Below are positions 25,854-35,233 of a DNA stretch of 54,977 bases, one piece after another; positions within the stretch are counted from its first letter, which is position 1, and each line of letters begins with the position of its first letter. A program made the translations under genes and the position numbers. Under the pieces are notes generated by a model that did not search any database, was not told where the DNA came from, and saw only the letters and a list, made by a program, of their open reading frames with translations. Source of the DNA: Oscillospiraceae bacterium (lineage in GTDB: Bacteria > Bacillota > Clostridia > Oscillospirales > Acutalibacteraceae); NCBI GenBank assembly GCA_015066465.1, contig SVOI01000010.1, positions 1 through 54,977 of the forward strand, given 5' to 3'.

Positions 25854-26121
25854 AAACGCCTCTCTTCGAAGAGAGGGGGACCGCCTTTTCGTTTGGTTGT
25901 TTATTTTAATAAATTTTCAAACGATTTAAAAACTTATTAAAATTAACAAAACTCTTTGGGTGGTGGAGAGTTCTTTTAGTTTGCGAATAAGCTCTTTTAA
26001 GAACTCTCCACCATTCCGTTTTAATTTTTAACAAAACAAAATTTATATTTCGCCTGAAAACCATTCAATAACATTCAACTTACGTTGTGAATGGTCCCCC
26101 TCTCTTCGAAGAGAGGCGTTT
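25854..26121. repeat. Nested-palindrome element 1B
   Basis: About 268 bp, same orientation as 1A. The ends and the GGTGGTGGAGAGTTCTT / AAGAACTCTCCACCA inner pair are kept, but about 75 bp of the centre is missing. It lies 60 bp upstream of the DUF559 gene and fills most of the gap 25793-26190, with period-7 TTACGAA-type repeats at 26168-26195. Confidence 0.86.
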
Positions 26122-26190
26122 TTGGGAATTTAATTTATTGTTTCATTTTAATTGAGCTGTAATTTTGAATTACGCATTACGAATTCCGAA

Positions 26191-29100
26191 TTATTTATGT
26201 CCGTCTATAGCGTAAATAGCATCTGGAAGATTAACACATTTTAACGAAACTGTATGTTCTATGCTTGTCGTTCTTGACATTAATATTGAACGTAAATCGG
26301 CTACAGAAACGCCTGCAACAAAGCCACGATCTGAAGTAGCAGTTCCGACATATCTACCAGCAATATAAAGGTAACCGTCAAGCACGAGTAAATCTTCAAC
26401 CCAGCAATCAGCTGCAACTGTTGAAGAAGAGTAGTTAATTATCCACTCTATATTACCTGTAGCTTCATCAATCAAACCAACAACTGTTGGAACGCCTTTT
26501 GCATTTATTTCAGCAGCGTTTGCCTGATTTGGCTTACCTGAAATAAATATCATATTACCTTCAACAACTAAAGAAGTAATTGAGTCAAATATATCTACAA
26601 ATTGTTTTGAGCCTGGGAGTGTTAATTGCTCCATATAGCCAACAGTATCAGAAGCGAGTCTTGAGTCACCTGTACTTACAATAATATCTGAAACATAATT
26701 AACCTTTGTAGGTGTACCTGCTACTGTAGCAGATGAATTACGTGTAGCAACCTTGCTTCTGAAAACTCTACCTTTATTATCTGCATAATAAGCGTAATAC
26801 GTAGCTTTTTCGCTTGTGTCACTTACCTTAGTATATTGAATACCAATATCTACAGCAGTGAACTGAACGCTATCACGAGAGTTTGAACCGATGTTGGTAC
26901 CATCTTTACCCCACAACTTGTCATACTCTTTTTCGCCTGTATAATATGAAATTTCACCATTTGAAAGCGATGTTCTATCAAAGTTCTCTGTCTCTTTGAA
27001 ATAAAGAAGGTTTGTAAACGATGTATCACTACCAAGAACCATTGTCGCAAGAACACCATCGTTATGAATGCCTGACAAAGCTGTAGATGAGTTTGTACTC
27101 TCATCAGGGTTAATGTATGTATACGTTGAACCAGATACAGCGTAACCTACAGAAACTGTAACACCTTCTTTAGTAACTACATGAGTTAAGTTATACATTT
27201 CGCCAGGGAACCACACATTATAGTAATCATTATCAGGACTATTTAAATATTGTGTATTCTTAGAATCATTGCTTACATTACCATTATCTCTGCTTTTTTT
27301 GTCATAAGCTATTTTGGTATATTGTGTCTGATTGAAATATCCGTTAGCGAAATGATCTTCATCCCCATAGTGCGACAAATAATAGAATGGTTCGTAGGAT
27401 TTATAAGCTTCCTGCAAGCCAACACCATCAACATTACCATAGACAATTTTAGAGTATACCATTTCTCTGTTTGAAGCGTAGCCCATTGTAAAAAGCAAAT
27501 CATTAAACAGAGCATATTTTTCACCATATTTATTTTTTTCACTCGGTGTACGCGTTATAAAGAACTCTCTGGAATCATCTGTGTTTATTTTTGCAGATTT
27601 TATTTCTACATTATATGAATATTCTTCATCAGCAGGGAAAATAGTGTTAACGCCATCAACTAATCTCGGTAAAACATCATCATTCATTATAGAAAAATCT
27701 AAACCGGTTGTGCCTTTTGCTGACGGCATCATCTTATAAGCAGTAGTTGCAGTTCCTTCATCATTACTCATAAGCCAATAGGTTGTGACAAAACCAGTGT
27801 TGTCGGAACCATTATTCCATATTCGCGCTGCATCATTTGCACCTGATGCAACATTATCAGTCTGATAAATCAAGCTATGAGCAGCAACCGTGCCAACATA
27901 AAACATTCCACCTGTTGTTGTTGATGTTGCAGGGATATAAACTGCACCTGTAATATTTATTTTTGATCTATTCTCTTGATTATTATAAACAAATTTAACG
28001 TCACTTAATTGGGAGTCGTTAGTTCCGTGATACGCCTCTCTTTCAACAAAAAAACGTTGCGACAATGTTGTTAACGTCTGAAGTCTGACCTGAGCAAAAC
28101 CGTTATCACTACGTCTATCCAAGTCGCTAGATGAACCTTCATCAGCGAAATACGTAGGAAGCTGGTTAAGTGAAACACCAGCATCGGTGTAGTTTTTACC
28201 CTCTTCATTCAACTTTGAGATTGCAGATCTTGCATGATTTTCAGTTGACATATGATAGTACCATGTTTCCATCGCATCTTTTGCGTTTTTTGTTTCCTTT
28301 TGAGACGCATATTGACCATTTTCTAATTTCTGTGGTCTTTCCCAGATTCTATTAGGACCAAAGTCGTAGTTACCTGGATCTGCCATAATTCCACCGACCC
28401 TTAAGGCGTTTTCTCTTTCGGTCAGAATGTAAGAAATCTTTTTAGACCTTTGTGTTTTTGCAGAAAAAGTTAAACCAAATGCATTATAATAATAACCAAA
28501 TTTTGCAATATTACTGTAGTAGCCTGCCTGACCTTTGCCGGAATTGCCATCCTCGGTGTACCAGCATTGTATATCTTTTCCATCACGATCGATATAACCA
28601 ACAGATTTATCATATGTTGAATAACCAAAAATATGGCTGAAGTCGCCACCCCAGACTGCAGGGTAAACTCTTGTTGAAGCTCTGTCATCAAGTATATATG
28701 CTTCATCTGTCACGCCAATAACGTCAGCCATAGCGGTCTGGTCTATACCATTGAATTGAGCATCAGTTGTATTTAACTTAACCTTACCTGCAACTGAACC
28801 GGTTTTTACAAAGCTGTAGGTTCTGTAAATAGCACCATTTGTACCAGTGAGAACATAATAAGAAGGCGCATAAACATTGCCCACGAGCTCACCAGATTTT
28901 GTTGTTTCAGTAATCCAGTTTGCAGATTTAAAAATTGTGCCATCAGGTATTGCCTGAGTACCAGTTGCGTTATCAGTACGCATAGTTCTGCCATAGAATC
29001 CGAAAGACTCTGTAACATTTTTATCTATAACGTTACCGCTGGCATCAACCGTGGACTTTGTTTTCTGAACAAAGCCAGGCGAAGTGTAATAGTCATAAGT

Positions 29101-29940
29101 ACCAGTTTCACCAGCAGCAATAATTGTTGGTGTATCTACCTCAAGGTAAGCTTCTGTAGTCTGTCTTTTCTTGTTTTCATCAAGGTAAGCAACATAAAGC
29201 TTAATTGGTGACTGTGTAAAATCGAAGCCGTTAATTTTAACAGTAATTCTGCCTGTTATAGGGTCAACCTTAATATCACTATAGTCAACATTTGCAAGCT
29301 TAGCTTCTTGACCATGATATGTATAAATTCGCTCGAGTACATCTGTTGATTTATTAGGAATAATAAACGTAATATCTATATATTTTTCGTAGCCATCTAC
29401 AATTTTGCCACCATCAGCAATATTATCTGTAGTATTAATTGAAAGGTGTGCCTGTGCTTCATTTTTATTTGTTGTGCCAAAATCTAAGTTAGTTGTCTGA
29501 ATAACAACCTCGTGCCAACCTGCACCAGCGGTATTATCTGTACCCTGAGTCCAGATTTTACCGTTCATTGAATAGTCGTCATTAACTGTTTTTGAAGAAA
29601 TAATAGCAACTCTTACACGTGCATTTGTAAAGAGTGTTTCTAAAGAGCCATAAAGTGAAGAAACTGCACGTCTGCCGTTAAGACTTGCCACTTCACCAAG
29701 GTTTTTAAAGTTAACAACAAAGTCGGGGTAAACATTACGGGTGTTTCTTGTAGCAAGCATTTCTTCTATATCACTTTTTGCTTCATAGGTCTCTTGAGTT
29801 TTTTCACCTGCTGTGTAAAGACCATTATAAGCCTGAAGCATAACAGGAGTTGTGCCCACTATTATAATTAAAAGAAGTGAGAGAGCTACGAGTATTTCCA
29901 TAAGTGTCATACCACGTTTTTGCTTTAATAGTCTTTTCAT
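26191..29940 (-). CDS. Very large prepilin-like protein (1249 aa)
   Basis: A class III signal, KQKRG then MTLMEILVALSLLLIIIVGTTPVM, puts cleavage after G10 and Glu5 of the mature protein at E15. The hydrophobic helix is followed by a long ectodomain of over 1200 residues, rich in Asn, Thr, Tyr and Asp. It probably contains beta-propeller or repeated beta regions near the C-terminus (FVDIFDSITSLVVEGNMIFI and VEDLLVLDGYLYIAGRYVG look like repeat blades). Ordinary pilins are 120-200 aa, so this is a minor or tip pseudopilin at most. GGAAGGAA precedes the ATG. It lies in the same direction as the pil genes, separated from them by repeats. Confidence 0.8.
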   Translation of the reverse strand: MKRLLKQKRGMTLMEILVALSLLLIIIVGTTPVMLQAYNGLYTAGEKTQETYEAKSDIEEMLATRNTRNVYPDFVVNFKNLGEVASLNGRRAVSSLYGSLETLFTNARVRVAIISSKTVNDDYSMNGKIWTQGTDNTAGAGWHEVVIQTTNLDFGTTNKNEAQAHLSINTTDNIADGGKIVDGYEKYIDITFIIPNKSTDVLERIYTYHGQEAKLANVDYSDIKVDPITGRITVKINGFDFTQSPIKLYVAYLDENKKRQTTEAYLEVDTPTIIAAGETGTYDYYTSPGFVQKTKSTVDASGNVIDKNVTESFGFYGRTMRTDNATGTQAIPDGTIFKSANWITETTKSGELVGNVYAPSYYVLTGTNGAIYRTYSFVKTGSVAGKVKLNTTDAQFNGIDQTAMADVIGVTDEAYILDDRASTRVYPAVWGGDFSHIFGYSTYDKSVGYIDRDGKDIQCWYTEDGNSGKGQAGYYSNIAKFGYYYNAFGLTFSAKTQRSKKISYILTERENALRVGGIMADPGNYDFGPNRIWERPQKLENGQYASQKETKNAKDAMETWYYHMSTENHARSAISKLNEEGKNYTDAGVSLNQLPTYFADEGSSSDLDRRSDNGFAQVRLQTLTTLSQRFFVEREAYHGTNDSQLSDVKFVYNNQENRSKINITGAVYIPATSTTTGGMFYVGTVAAHSLIYQTDNVASGANDAARIWNNGSDNTGFVTTYWLMSNDEGTATTAYKMMPSAKGTTGLDFSIMNDDVLPRLVDGVNTIFPADEEYSYNVEIKSAKINTDDSREFFITRTPSEKNKYGEKYALFNDLLFTMGYASNREMVYSKIVYGNVDGVGLQEAYKSYEPFYYLSHYGDEDHFANGYFNQTQYTKIAYDKKSRDNGNVSNDSKNTQYLNSPDNDYYNVWFPGEMYNLTHVVTKEGVTVSVGYAVSGSTYTYINPDESTNSSTALSGIHNDGVLATMVLGSDTSFTNLLYFKETENFDRTSLSNGEISYYTGEKEYDKLWGKDGTNIGSNSRDSVQFTAVDIGIQYTKVSDTSEKATYYAYYADNKGRVFRSKVATRNSSATVAGTPTKVNYVSDIIVSTGDSRLASDTVGYMEQLTLPGSKQFVDIFDSITSLVVEGNMIFISGKPNQANAAEINAKGVPTVVGLIDEATGNIEWIINYSSSTVAADCWVEDLLVLDGYLYIAGRYVGTATSDRGFVAGVSVADLRSILMSRTTSIEHTVSLKCVNLPDAIYAIDGHK

Positions 29941-29984
29941 AGAGGTCGTTCCTTCCTTTAAATTAAAAATAAAAAATGAAAAAT

Positions 29985-30330
29985 TGATTAGTGAGTCAGT
30001 AAGTCAGTGGTCAGTGGTCGGTAATTAGTAAATCAGCTACTAAAAACCACAATTCTGCACTCTGCATTCTGAATTCTGCATTCCCAAAACGCCTCTCTTC
30101 GAAGAGGTAGGTTTTAGAGAAATCAATTTATTCCATCACATTCACCGTAGGGGCAGAGCTTTGCTCGCCCGCTACGATAAATTTATTTTTATTTGCAATT
30201 TTAAAATGAAACAATGTATTTTCATTCATTAAATTTATTGTGAATTTTAATTCATTCCATTACTTACGGGAGACCAAAGGTCTTCCCCTACGGTTGTGGA
30301 ATTTAATTTATTGTTTCATTTTGCATTTAA
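29985..30330. repeat. Repeat-only gap: period-7/8 repeats, half element 1, hairpin element 3
   Basis: The 390-bp gap holds TCAGTGG-like repeats (29988-30040), CTGCATT heptads (30053-30083), and a 25-bp remnant of the element 1 end (30086-30110). A 149-bp element follows (30145-30293) with CCGTAGGGG / CCCCTACGG ends. It closes with a 25-bp piece (GGAATTTAATTTATTGTTTC..., about 30297) also found after elements 1A and 1B. No gene was seen. Confidence 0.8.
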
Positions 30331-32400
30331 TCAGTTTTCCCAAATAACGTAATAGTCATCAACTTCAGGGTATTCAATAAGTGAAACGCCGTCGTTAAGG
30401 TTACCTATGTAATGGAAGTCGTCTTCAACATAGGTTGAATCTTTGAGCTGACCTTCCATATATGCACCAAAAATAGCTGCTTGTGTGTTATTCCACACAT
30501 TCCACCATTTTTTGCTGTTTTCATCCTGATAATTAGGTAGATATTTTGTTTCAAGAATATAACCTGTAAGTGAGAAACCGACAAAATCGGTTATTGTGTC
30601 TGTTACACCGTCGCCGTCACTATCAACACCGTTGCCCTCGGCGTCCGTAACATCCCTTGTCTGTGTAACCTCTGCATTAAAGTAATAAACGTCACCAGCG
30701 TTAGCAATTTTTATCTTCTGGAAGTCTGAGTCACGCTCATAAACGGTTTCTGACAAGAAGCCTGACCACGAAGAAGCCGACCCATCGTCACCATAAGGAA
30801 TAATCCAGAGGTAGCTATCCTCAGCAAAGAACACTCTGCCAGCCTTAACTGTGCCATAATCATCGTGTTCATAGTGGTAAGGAGTGCTACTTGGAGCATT
30901 AAGCACAACAGAGCTCATTCTACGCGCATCTTGATTGTTAGAAGGAACATAGAATGACATCATCATATCTACACTGCCCTCAAAAATAATATCGGGCGCC
31001 TGGAACATAAGAATCTTGTAAAGTGAAGCGTTCTTATTTCTACCATCACCGAGTCTGTTAGCACGGCAAGGGTTAACAAGAAGGTTAACTGGTAAATCAA
31101 CTCTTATAGCCTTGGTTGAAGCGAAGGCTACAAAGTTATTCATCTGAGCAACATCGCTATTACTATCGTAGTTAGCACCGTCTATTATAGCAAAGGTAGG
31201 GTCATTGTTTGGTGTAGTGTTAAGACCAGGCTCAACACCTAAAACAAACTGAGAATTGTTAAGACCAGAACCATGAGTTTTCAAAGGTATTTTATTACCA
31301 TTCGCATCCTTTATATATTGACCTGCACTGTCTTTTTGGTATTCAATAACCTCACCCTGAGAAATAATCATATTACCGATTGAAGAAAATACAAGTAACG
31401 ACTGACCTTGGTAATCCTTAAAGCTGTCACCACCTCTATCGTACTCAATAGGTACACGGGTAGTTGCTTTATCAGGGTCAACAAAAATCTGATTACCACC
31501 ACTTTCAGGCTTGAATTGAAGCCAGTTTTCTTCGGTAGGGTAGGTCTGAAGCACAAGCACACAGCTTCTTGTAGCAGAAATACCATTTACTGTTGCTGTT
31601 GATTTAAAGTAAACGTTTTTACTATCCACACTTGAAAGCTCGTAATGTATAGTGTTACCTGCTATAATATCAGCAGTATATGTCTGAACTTCAGAATCAT
31701 ATTTTTGTTTATCTAATTCCTCTACGTCGCCAGCAAAATGACCATTACCATCGTCTGAAGTCCATTTTTTATAATACTTTGTACCGCCTTCATATGTAAG
31801 AATGCACTGAGCCTCACCTAAATAGGTAAAACCTGAGTTTTCTGCTTTTTTATCGTTATAATCCTGAGAGCCTACCTGTGAATAGTAAAGTTTTTCAACG
31901 TAAACTATTTTATTAGGGTCTTCAGGTGGACGAGATGATTCAATCTCTAAAGAATAAGTTGGTGTACCACCATTATCTAAAATATCAATTCTTGCCTGAA
32001 GAAGTACCTGATAGTCTGCTTCAGACACAGGGGTTCTTACGCCATTTACAACTTTATAATAAAGTGTACCTTCTTCTTTTCTTGAAAACATTGCAATTGG
32101 CTCAGCTTCAATTTTATCTCTGGTACCATTAAGTAACTCATCAATACCATTTCTGACAGTTCTCTGTTCGCTGGTTAACTGAGCATTTTCTATAGAGTCA
32201 AATTTTTTGAATGCCGCAACTGACATCTCTGTGACAGTTCTTGCAAGGTAAGAAGCTCTTTGACGGTCAGTACCCTTAACGGCAATCATTAATGATGTGT
32301 CAGATAAATTGAACATAACAGGAATAAACATTGAAGATATAAGCATTATAGTAAGTACCGCAACAAGTGCTATACCATTACGCGCTTTTAATATTTTCAT
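30331..32400 (-). CDS. PilX/GspK-like large pseudopilin (689 aa)
   Basis: The N-terminus KARNG followed by IALVAVLTIMLISSMFIPVMF is a prepilin signal with cleavage expected after G9. Mature residue 5 is Ala, not Glu, the mark of GspK/PulK and PilX-like proteins that sit at the tip of the filament. A helical stretch (RQRASYLARTVTEMSVAAFKKF) follows as in PilX. The ectodomain of about 630 aa is mostly beta-rich and includes a calcium-loop-like DSDGDGVTD near residue 595. AAAGGATG precedes the ATG. Its large size and lack of Glu5 suggest a tip role; this is inference from the families. Confidence 0.75.
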   Translation of the reverse strand: MKILKARNGIALVAVLTIMLISSMFIPVMFNLSDTSLMIAVKGTDRQRASYLARTVTEMSVAAFKKFDSIENAQLTSEQRTVRNGIDELLNGTRDKIEAEPIAMFSRKEEGTLYYKVVNGVRTPVSEADYQVLLQARIDILDNGGTPTYSLEIESSRPPEDPNKIVYVEKLYYSQVGSQDYNDKKAENSGFTYLGEAQCILTYEGGTKYYKKWTSDDGNGHFAGDVEELDKQKYDSEVQTYTADIIAGNTIHYELSSVDSKNVYFKSTATVNGISATRSCVLVLQTYPTEENWLQFKPESGGNQIFVDPDKATTRVPIEYDRGGDSFKDYQGQSLLVFSSIGNMIISQGEVIEYQKDSAGQYIKDANGNKIPLKTHGSGLNNSQFVLGVEPGLNTTPNNDPTFAIIDGANYDSNSDVAQMNNFVAFASTKAIRVDLPVNLLVNPCRANRLGDGRNKNASLYKILMFQAPDIIFEGSVDMMMSFYVPSNNQDARRMSSVVLNAPSSTPYHYEHDDYGTVKAGRVFFAEDSYLWIIPYGDDGSASSWSGFLSETVYERDSDFQKIKIANAGDVYYFNAEVTQTRDVTDAEGNGVDSDGDGVTDTITDFVGFSLTGYILETKYLPNYQDENSKKWWNVWNNTQAAIFGAYMEGQLKDSTYVEDDFHYIGNLNDGVSLIEYPEVDDYYVIWEN

Positions 32401-32434
32401 AATATATCATCCTTTCGTATGTTCGAGGTAGGTT

Positions 32435-32463
32435 GTAGGGGATGACCACTGGTCTCCCGCACG
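32435..32463. repeat. Family 3 hairpin
   Basis: GTAGGGGATGACC-ACT-GGTCTCCCGC: a small hairpin of the family also at 30145, 30266, 45617 and 50263. The four-base stem GACC/GGTC alternates with GAGC/GCTC among copies. Confidence 0.7.
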
Positions 32464-32467
32464 TGTT

Positions 32468-32714
32468 AGTGCTGAGTGCTGAGTGCAAAGTGCTGAGTTT
32501 TGGAAGGCTTCGCCTTGATTATAATGCTATAACAATTACTACTTCTTCCTTTTTCAGTACACTTATGCAATCAAACACGTTGCACTATTTATTTTCTTAT
32601 TGTTTAATCGATATACATAACAAAAATAACACTTCAAATTGCCCTTTATCCGTAAACAATTATCATTACGGCGTAGCCCCTCAACTCAGCACTCAGCACT
32701 TTGCACTCAGCACT
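32468..32714. repeat. Family 2 element, full copy 1
   Basis: 247 bp with inverted ends made of heptads: AGTGCTGAGTGCTGAGTGCA on the left and its complement on the right. The inside holds the AAGGCTTCGCCTT hairpin and a segment shared with 47138-47382. It fills most of the 445-bp gap between pilB and the PilX-like gene. The rest (32717-32845) holds a GGGGAAC/GTTCGTCCCC hairpin and no gene. Confidence 0.85.
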
Positions 32715-32845
32715 TTTTTGTGTTTCAGGGCAAAAATTGGCAAAATCGGGGAACAAACATATTCAGTTCGTCCCCCAACATAATAATAACATTTTATATT
32801 ACCAATATTATGCTTTTTAGGCATTATCGGTGAACAAACTATGAA

Positions 32846-34540
32846 TTATACAAGAACACGGAGTACTTCTTCAACAGAAGTTGTACCTTCAAGAATTTTG
32901 TCGATACCTTCCTGACGAAGTGTGTGCATACCTTGTTTAATTGCAAGTTCTTTGATTTCTGCAGAGCTTGCACGTCTTATAATAAGCTCGCGCATTTCGT
33001 TAGTAACCTGCAAGAATTCAAATACACCCTGACGGCCTTTGTAGCCTGTATTGTTACAAGCAATACAACCTTTTGCTTTGTGAATTTTGATTGTATCTGT
33101 AGGTTTTTTGCCGTCATGTGGGAAGTCTGGCAAACTCTTTAAGAGTTCTTCATAAGTAATTTCAATCTCCTCTTTACAACGTGGGCAAAGCACACGAATA
33201 AGACGCTGCGCTAAAACACCAACGAGTGAAGACGCTGTAAGGAATGGCTCAACGCCCATTTCATCAAGACGGGTAACTGCACCAGGAGCATCGTTTGTAT
33301 GCAATGTAGAGAAAACCATGTGACCTGTAAGAGCAGATTCAACAGCGATTTTCGCAGTTTCACCGTCACGGATTTCACCGACCATGACAATATCAGGGTC
33401 AGCACGAAGAACAGAACGAAGAGCTGCCGCGAAGGTCATACCAGCTTTTGAGTTCATTTGAACCTGACAAAGACCAGCCATACGACGTTCAACAGGGTCT
33501 TCAAGTGTAATAACGTGCTTTGTAATATCACTAACTTCTGCAAGTGTAGCATAAAGTGTTGTTGACTTACCACTACCTGTAGGACCAGTAACAAGTAAGA
33601 ATCCATAAGGTAAATGAATTGTATTTAAGAACTTCTCTTCTTGGTCTTTTGAGAAGTTAATATCTTTAAGCTGAACAGATTTTGAACCACGCTCGAGAAG
33701 ACGCATAACGATTTTTTCGCCGTAAACTGATGGTAACACAGCAATACGAATATCGAATGTTCTTTCATCAACCTTAACAGTTGTACGACCGTCCTGCGGA
33801 ATTCTTCTTTCGGCAATATCCATACCACCGATAACCTTAACACGAGAAGCAACTGAAGCGTGAAGCTTAACTGGCTGAGTCATAATCTCGTGAAGAACGC
33901 CGTCTATACGAAGACGAACTCTGAGGGTTTTTTCCATTGGTTCAAAGTGAATATCAGATGCGCCTGAACGAACGGCATTTGTAATAACCTGATTAACAAG
34001 CTGAACAGCTGGTTTTTCGTCAAGGTCATTATCAAGTGACTCGAGAGCATCATTCTGCTCTTCATCTGCATCTTCAAATTCATCTACGTTAACGTTGTTG
34101 AGAATTGTGTCAAGAGCGGCATCAAGCTCAGTATCAGTAACGATAACCGGAACAATTTCCATACCGCCAGTAAGAACTGACAAGTTATCTCGTGTAACAA
34201 CGTCATTAGGGTTTTTCATAGCAACAAAAAGTCTGCCATCCTCTTCATAAAGAGGTAAAACACCTTTTTTAACGCTATATTCAATCGGAACCATATTTGC
34301 AATAGCAAAGTTGACACCAATCTCTTCAATAGAAACATATTTACAGCCTGTTTTCTGCTCAATAGCTCTTGAAATGTCTGCTTCTGTACAGAAGCCCATA
34401 TCAACAAGAATCTGACCTAAAAGACCTTTTTCCTGTGCCTGAATTTCGAGAGCTTGCGCAAGCTGTTCTTCTGTAATTATTTTCCCTTTAATTAAAAAGT
34501 AACCAATGCTACCAGGGATTACAACATTATTATCTGCCAA
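32846..34540 (-). CDS. pilB: Type IV pilus/type II secretion assembly ATPase PilB/GspE
   Basis: A 564-aa hexameric ATPase that powers filament extension. Residues 10-150 form an MshEN-type N-terminal domain with the ITEEQLAQAL...GQILVDMGF pattern. Walker A GPTGSGKST is near 316-324, the Asp box VITLEDPVE follows, Walker B is MVGEIRDGETA, and the His box is STLHTNDA. A Zn site is formed by CPRC near 450 and CIAC near 490, which retraction ATPases lack, so this is the extension motor. The start is a TTG at 34540 with AAGGAG upstream. It is the last of the conserved pil genes, 100 bp after pilO. Confidence 0.95.
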   Translation of the reverse strand: MADNNVVIPGSIGYFLIKGKIITEEQLAQALEIQAQEKGLLGQILVDMGFCTEADISRAIEQKTGCKYVSIEEIGVNFAIANMVPIEYSVKKGVLPLYEEDGRLFVAMKNPNDVVTRDNLSVLTGGMEIVPVIVTDTELDAALDTILNNVNVDEFEDADEEQNDALESLDNDLDEKPAVQLVNQVITNAVRSGASDIHFEPMEKTLRVRLRIDGVLHEIMTQPVKLHASVASRVKVIGGMDIAERRIPQDGRTTVKVDERTFDIRIAVLPSVYGEKIVMRLLERGSKSVQLKDINFSKDQEEKFLNTIHLPYGFLLVTGPTGSGKSTTLYATLAEVSDITKHVITLEDPVERRMAGLCQVQMNSKAGMTFAAALRSVLRADPDIVMVGEIRDGETAKIAVESALTGHMVFSTLHTNDAPGAVTRLDEMGVEPFLTASSLVGVLAQRLIRVLCPRCKEEIEITYEELLKSLPDFPHDGKKPTDTIKIHKAKGCIACNNTGYKGRQGVFEFLQVTNEMRELIIRRASSAEIKELAIKQGMHTLRQEGIDKILEGTTSVEEVLRVLV

Positions 34541-34640
34541 AACAAATTTCTCCTTCGTTACGGTGAATGAACTAAACCCTTTTTCTTCATTCGCCTTAGA
34601 CTTTAACTTTCCACATTAAAGTAACGATTTAAACAGCCAA

Positions 34641-35222
34641 TTACTGAGCTGTTGCACCAACAAGACCGGTTGAACCATCTTGTGAAAGAATTGCTATAGT
34701 TAAATCTGCAGTGTAAACACCTGCATCTGTTGTTTTAAGATTTATTGAGTCAATTCTGTGAATCTGACGTAATGTTGAAACGTATTGCATAAATAAAACT
34801 ATATTTTCAAAGGAACCCTCAACAGACATAGTGAACTTTGTTTCTTTAGTATCTGCTGCTTCTTCTACAGGGTCCTGAAAAGAAACAATATTAAGACCAA
34901 AGTTTCTGCAAAGCTGTTCTGTACCTTCAGCGTGAAGATATATATCACCAAGACTATCTGGAAGAACTTCTTTATAAGCTGAAAGCTGTTCCTCTGCCTT
35001 CTGGCTTTGTGCTCTCAATTCTTCTAAGGTTGCAATTTCTTGTAAGTGAGTCTGGTAAGACTGACGTGTTGTTACAAGGTCTGCCTTTATACCTATGATT
35101 GAGTAAATTGAAAAAGCAATAAGACCAACTACCACGAGAGCAACAAATATAAAGCAACCTAAAATAAAGGAAGGCGACTCTTTTAAATCTTCAAATTTGA
35201 TATCTTTTAAATCTTTATTCAT
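34641..35222 (-). CDS. pilO: PilO-like alignment protein
   Basis: A 193-aa bitopic membrane protein. A short cytoplasmic N-terminus is followed by a membrane segment (about 19-43), a coiled coil (about 48-85) and a ferredoxin-like domain with LPDSLGDIYLHAEGTEQLCRNFGL, as in PilO/GspM. It forms a heterodimer with PilN around the platform in known systems. GGAGGGG precedes the ATG. It starts 11 bp after pilN. Sequence identity within this family is low, so gene order supports the call. Confidence 0.85.
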   Translation of the reverse strand: MNKDLKDIKFEDLKESPSFILGCFIFVALVVVGLIAFSIYSIIGIKADLVTTRQSYQTHLQEIATLEELRAQSQKAEEQLSAYKEVLPDSLGDIYLHAEGTEQLCRNFGLNIVSFQDPVEEAADTKETKFTMSVEGSFENIVLFMQYVSTLRQIHRIDSINLKTTDAGVYTADLTIAILSQDGSTGLVGATAQ

Positions 35223-35233
35223 ATCGCCCCTCC

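Noticed and set aside
24974..26121. Composite transposon or IS element
   Set aside because: No transposase is present; DUF559 is a nuclease-like single domain and the flanks are non-coding palindromes, so only a MITE-like or nuclease-linked repeat is supported.
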